Position numbers and translations under genes: made by a program
The notes under the pieces: generated by a model
Seen by the model: the letters and a program-made list of their open reading frames with translations, nothing else
The model's database searches: none
What the model was told of the DNA's origin: nothing
Shown here: positions 4,888 through 7,731 of the stretch, one piece after another
Layout: every line of letters starts with the position of its first letter
Position numbering within the stretch: the stretch's first letter is position 1
Source of the DNA: DASPXY01 sp038227745
GTDB lineage: Bacteria; Planctomycetota; Planctomycetia; Gemmatales; Gemmataceae
NCBI GenBank assembly: GCA_038227745.1
Contig: JBBRPS010000494.1
Coordinates: 1-7,731 of the forward strand
DNA length: 7,731 bases
Reading direction: 5' to 3'

Positions 4888-7425
4888 TCACTGGTTGAAC
4901 ACGAACTCCTTGGTGTTGATGAGCGCCCACAGAAGGTTCTCGTAGGCGAGCTTCTTGTTCGGGGCGTGGCGGGCGATGTGCGACAGGGCCACCTGCAGGT
5001 GCTCCGCCGACGGCCGCCGCGAGAACGCCCACAGGAACAGCTCCTCCACCTTCTCGGCGTCCGGCCGCGGGTCGCGGGCCAGCAGGTCCGCCCGGCCGTT
5101 CGCCCGCGCCAGCTTGTTCTGCACCTCGTCGGAGTTCAAAAGGTGCAGCGCCTGCGCCAGGTTCGCCTCGCTGACGCGCTCGCACTCGCAGGCGCTGATG
5201 CGCTGCGGCCGGCCGAACACGTCGAGGAAGTACGACGCGAACGACTCGTCGGGCAGCATGATCGCCCGCCGCGGCGAGTGCTTGTCGCTCGGCAGGCCGC
5301 CGAACCCCGAGTCGGACTGCGCGACCTGGTTCACCGCGTCGAACAGCACCTCGGCCGTCATGCGCCGCGGGTAGAAGCGGGCGTACGTCTGCTTGTCGTG
5401 CTTGTTGAACTCGTTCGGGATCGCGCTGAGCTGGTAGGTCCGGCTCTTGACGATCGTCTTGATGAGCTGCTTGAGGCTGAACTTGCTGTCGAGCAGGTCC
5501 TTCGCCAGGGCATCGAGCAGCTCGGGGTTCGACGGCGGGTTGGTCACGCGCATGTCGTCCAGCGGATCGACGATGCCGCGGCCGAAGAAGTGCGCCCAGT
5601 AGCGGTTCGCCACGGCGCGGGCGAAGAACGGGTTCTTCGGGTTGACCATCCAGTCCACCAGCTTGTGCCGCGGGTCCTCGTCGGCGCCGACCGTCATCGG
5701 CTCGGCGTCCAGCGGCGTGATCTCGGCCGGCTTGCCCGTGCGCTTGTTGATGACCGACCCGGCCGGCCGGTTGAAGATCACCTGCGTCAGCGCCGGCTGG
5801 TTGGCGAAGCCGCCGGGCAGCTGCACGTTCTTGCGGCCCAGGCGGCCGAAGAAGGCGGCGAGGCCCCAGTAGTCGTCCTGGCTCCACTTCTCGTACGGGT
5901 GGTGGTGGCACTGGGCGCACGCCATCCGCAGGCCGAGGAACACCTGCGCGAGGTCGTCCACGAAGTTCTCGGCGTTCGCCAGCTCCTTGTACCACACCGT
6001 CGGCGGGTTGGCGGTCTCGTCGCCGGTGGCGGCGAGGATCTCGCGAGCGAACTGGTCGTACGGCATGTCCTTCGCGATGGCCTGGCGGATCCAGTCGTGG
6101 AAGGCGAAGGTGCCGCGGGCGCGGGCCTGCTCGTTGCGCCGCTTGACGCGGAGCACGTCGGCCCACTTGTTCGCGAAGTAGAAGGTGTACTCCGGTGTCT
6201 CCAGCAGGGCGTCCACGAGCCGGTCGCGCTTGTCGGCGGACGAGTCGGCGAGGAACGCCTTGATCTGGGCGGGCGTCGGCAGGGTGCCGGTCAGGTCGAG
6301 CGAGACGCGGCGGATGAACTGCTCGTCGCTGCACAGGTCCGACGGGACGATGCCCAGTTCTTTCCACTTCTTGAGGGTGAACTGGTCCACGGCCGTCTTC
6401 GGCTGGAAGACGTAGTTGGGCGTGGTGGTCCCGAGCGGGACGGTGGCGCGGAAGACGGCGACGCTGCCCTGGTAGCGGGCCATGATGGCGGCCTCGCCGC
6501 TCATGTCCAGGGTGCGGACGAGGGCGGCCCCGTCCACGACGGCGATCTCGCCTTCGTTGCTCTCGTACTGGGCTCGCTGGGTGACGTCCTGCGTGGTGCC
6601 GTCGCTGTAGTGGGCGGTGACGGCGAACTGCTGCACGTTGTTCCGCGTCAGGATGCGGTGCTCGGGGTAGATGCTGATCTTCGTCACCGTGGGGTCGCTC
6701 GGCTTGCCGAACGGGTTGCCGGAGGCGATCCAACGGCGGAGCAGCTTGTACTCGTCGGAGCCGGCCTCGAGGCGCTTGCCGCCGCCGTGGGCCATGGCGC
6801 CGATCGCCTTGAGCAGCAGCAGGCTGTGCTCGGGGGCGCTGGGCAGCAGCCGGCGGCCGCGCGCTTCCTTGACGAGGGCGGCGTAGTCCATCTCGGGCAC
6901 GAAGCCGAGCAGCGAGATGGCGAAGCCGTTCTGGCCCCCGGACTTGCCGTGGCAGCCGCCGGAATTGCAGCCCAGCTTCGTGAAGATCGGGACGACCTGG
7001 TTGGTGAAGTTGATCGGCAGGTTGACGTCGCAGCTCTCGGTGGCGACGGCGACCTTGATTGTCTTGTCGCCGTACCGCGCGGTGACCTCGGTGGTGCCGT
7101 TGGTCAGCGGGATGACGCGGCCGAGGCTGGTCACGCGGGCGACGGCGGGGTTGGCGACCTCGTACTTCACCTCGCCGGTGAGGTCCTGGAGGCGGTCGGC
7201 GAGGGTGGCGGTGATAATGAGCTGCTGCGACTCGTCGGTGCCGCGGAGGGTGATCTTCTCCGGGTGGATGGCGAGGGCCTTGACCTCGGCCGGCTTCGGC
7301 ATGGCGACGGTGTCGCCCTTGACGGGTTTCTTGTTGTACAGGTCGTCGGCGGAGAGCTGGCCGCCCGACAGGAAGAGGGCCACGAGGGCCGTCAGGACAG
7401 GCCAGCGATAGTGAGAGCCTTTCAT
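4888..7425 (-). CDS. Exported Big2/DUF1549/DUF1553 planctomycete cytochrome-domain protein
   Basis: 845 residues. The start at 7425 gives a signal peptide (MKGSHYRWPV, a hydrophobic run to about 20, cleavage near Ala26); a G-run (7434-7439 on the minus strand) may serve as ribosome site. A Big2-like Ig fold spans about 45-128. A cytochrome-like module follows at about 138-235 with CNSGGCHG (Cys153, Cys158, His159), a CX4CH spacing unlike the usual CXXCH. A second Big2-like domain is at about 247-330. DUF1549 (PSCyt2) covers about 345-555 and includes the canonical CAQCH (503-507) in the ACAQCHHHPYEKW motif. DUF1553 (PSD1) covers about 580-840 with ANRYWAHFFGRGIVDP, PRRMTAE and CECER (746-750). 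The family is abundant and expanded in planctomycetes, and its biochemical role is undetermined. Haem binding is inferred from the motifs. It is probably in the periplasm or outside. The often-linked DUF1501 gene is not downstream here. Confidence 0.95.
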   Translation of the reverse strand: MKGSHYRWPVLTALVALFLSGGQLSADDLYNKKPVKGDTVAMPKPAEVKALAIHPEKITLRGTDESQQLIITATLADRLQDLTGEVKYEVANPAVARVTSLGRVIPLTNGTTEVTARYGDKTIKVAVATESCDVNLPINFTNQVVPIFTKLGCNSGGCHGKSGGQNGFAISLLGFVPEMDYAALVKEARGRRLLPSAPEHSLLLLKAIGAMAHGGGKRLEAGSDEYKLLRRWIASGNPFGKPSDPTVTKISIYPEHRILTRNNVQQFAVTAHYSDGTTQDVTQRAQYESNEGEIAVVDGAALVRTLDMSGEAAIMARYQGSVAVFRATVPLGTTTPNYVFQPKTAVDQFTLKKWKELGIVPSDLCSDEQFIRRVSLDLTGTLPTPAQIKAFLADSSADKRDRLVDALLETPEYTFYFANKWADVLRVKRRNEQARARGTFAFHDWIRQAIAKDMPYDQFAREILAATGDETANPPTVWYKELANAENFVDDLAQVFLGLRMACAQCHHHPYEKWSQDDYWGLAAFFGRLGRKNVQLPGGFANQPALTQVIFNRPAGSVINKRTGKPAEITPLDAEPMTVGADEDPRHKLVDWMVNPKNPFFARAVANRYWAHFFGRGIVDPLDDMRVTNPPSNPELLDALAKDLLDSKFSLKQLIKTIVKSRTYQLSAIPNEFNKHDKQTYARFYPRRMTAEVLFDAVNQVAQSDSGFGGLPSDKHSPRRAIMLPDESFASYFLDVFGRPQRISACECERVSEANLAQALHLLNSDEVQNKLARANGRADLLARDPRPDAEKVEELFLWAFSRRPSAEHLQVALSHIARHAPNKKLAYENLLWALINTKEFVFNQ

Positions 7426-7731
7426 TCGGCGTACCCCCCAAGTCTCAGGTAGGATCGAACCGGCAGTTTGCGGGAGACCGCGGGCCGGCCGCGGCGTCCG
7501 GGCGGGGGACCGTCTGCGAGGGCGTCGGTTGTAGCGTTCCTCGAAGCGGTCCGGAGTTTCCACACGTTTCGGGCAAGAGTCCCGCTGGGGGACCGTGGCA
7601 GTGTTCGGTGGCGAGGCCAACCGGGCAGGGGGCGCGGGCTGCGGGGAGGCAGGTCAATTATCAAGAATACCCAATTTCTTCACCGCCGCAAGCGCGAAGC
7701 GCGGAATTCTCGCGCCCGGTAAACTCGCCCC
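7426..7731. other. Upstream region of the DUF1549/DUF1553 gene, no convincing gene
   Basis: I see no supportable coding region. Open frames here are Arg/Pro/Gly-rich products of base composition. The part next to the gene (7441-7640) is GC-rich and would form a long leader if the promoter is the distal one. The only AT-rich patch is 7654-7680. Beyond it, around 7684-7704, there is a GC-rich partial dyad (GCGCGAAGCGC) with no obvious partner gene. Confidence 0.5.
7664..7691 (-). promoter_or_regulatory. Possible distal promoter of the DUF1549/DUF1553 gene
   Basis: On the minus strand TTGCGG (7686-7691) and TATTCT (7664-7669) are 16 nt apart within the only AT-rich patch upstream of the gene. 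A GATAAT (7657-7662) overlaps the expected start. The leader would be about 230 nt, so the assignment to this gene is uncertain. Confidence 0.3.

Noticed and set aside
4861..7452. 863-codon open frame on the plus strand opposite the DUF1549/DUF1553 gene
   Set aside because: It is a compositional shadow: the product is a monotonous Val/Leu/Arg/Glu/Gly mix with no domain, and the opposite strand encodes clear conserved motifs. The 856-codon second minus-strand frame (4871-7441) is rejected for the same reason.
7422..7664. 80-codon minus-strand frame from a TTG start whose stop overlaps the DUF1549/DUF1553 start (ATGA)
   Set aside because: The overlap looks like translational coupling, but the product is Arg/Pro/Gly-rich, has no motif, and has no clear Shine-Dalgarno; most likely chance.
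7684..7704. GC-rich partial dyad resembling the core of the 714-778 palindrome
   Set aside because: Similarity is limited to GCG/AAGC-type words common in this composition; there is no arm-length match.

Overview
The window looks like a GC-rich planctomycete chromosome, most likely from the Gemmata lineage (Gemmataceae). The reasons are a large DUF1549/DUF1553 'planctomycete cytochrome' protein, a long palindrome of the kind I recall as very common in Gemmata-type genomes, a secreted small-protein family I associate with planctomycetes, and strong G/C bias at third codon positions. The assignment is by family content; no rRNA or other marker gene is present. I see no insertion sequence, prophage, CRISPR array or plasmid function.

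Layout: (1) 143-625, minus, a small secreted protein of unknown function. (2) 626-997, a divergent intergenic region with a perfect 31-bp-arm inverted repeat at 714-778 and promoter-like sites for both flanking genes. (3) 998-2065, plus, a lipoprotein of the endonuclease/exonuclease/phosphatase (EEP) fold. (4) 2238-2405 and 2626-2934, plus, two consecutive TatA-type twin-arginine translocase genes, each with its own extended -10 promoter and a following hairpin. (5) 2983-3055, plus, tRNA-Val(CAC). (6) 3110-3238, minus, a 42-residue very basic protein with a near-perfect Shine-Dalgarno sequence and a good promoter. (7) 3380-3901, plus, a bacterial protein resembling the conserved N-terminal domain of the opioid growth factor receptor (OGFr). 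(8) 4036-4821, plus, the segregation/condensation protein ScpA. (9) 4827-4872, a convergent terminator with a 16-bp perfect stem. (10) 4888-7425, minus, the exported Big2/DUF1549/DUF1553 protein. (11) 7426-7731, leader and upstream DNA with no convincing gene.

Most genes appear to be single transcription units and not parts of one operon. Nearly every gene has its own promoter-like sequence or terminator hairpin. A loose theme is the cell envelope: three exported proteins (143-625, 998-2065, 4888-7425) and two Tat pore components. ScpA (with SMC, encoded elsewhere) acts in chromosome condensation.

I did not find a clear undescribed multi-gene system. The items most worth a second look are the 42-aa basic protein gene, the long palindrome that may supply a -35 box to its neighbour, the tandem tatA genes with matching promoters, and the bacterial OGFr-like protein.
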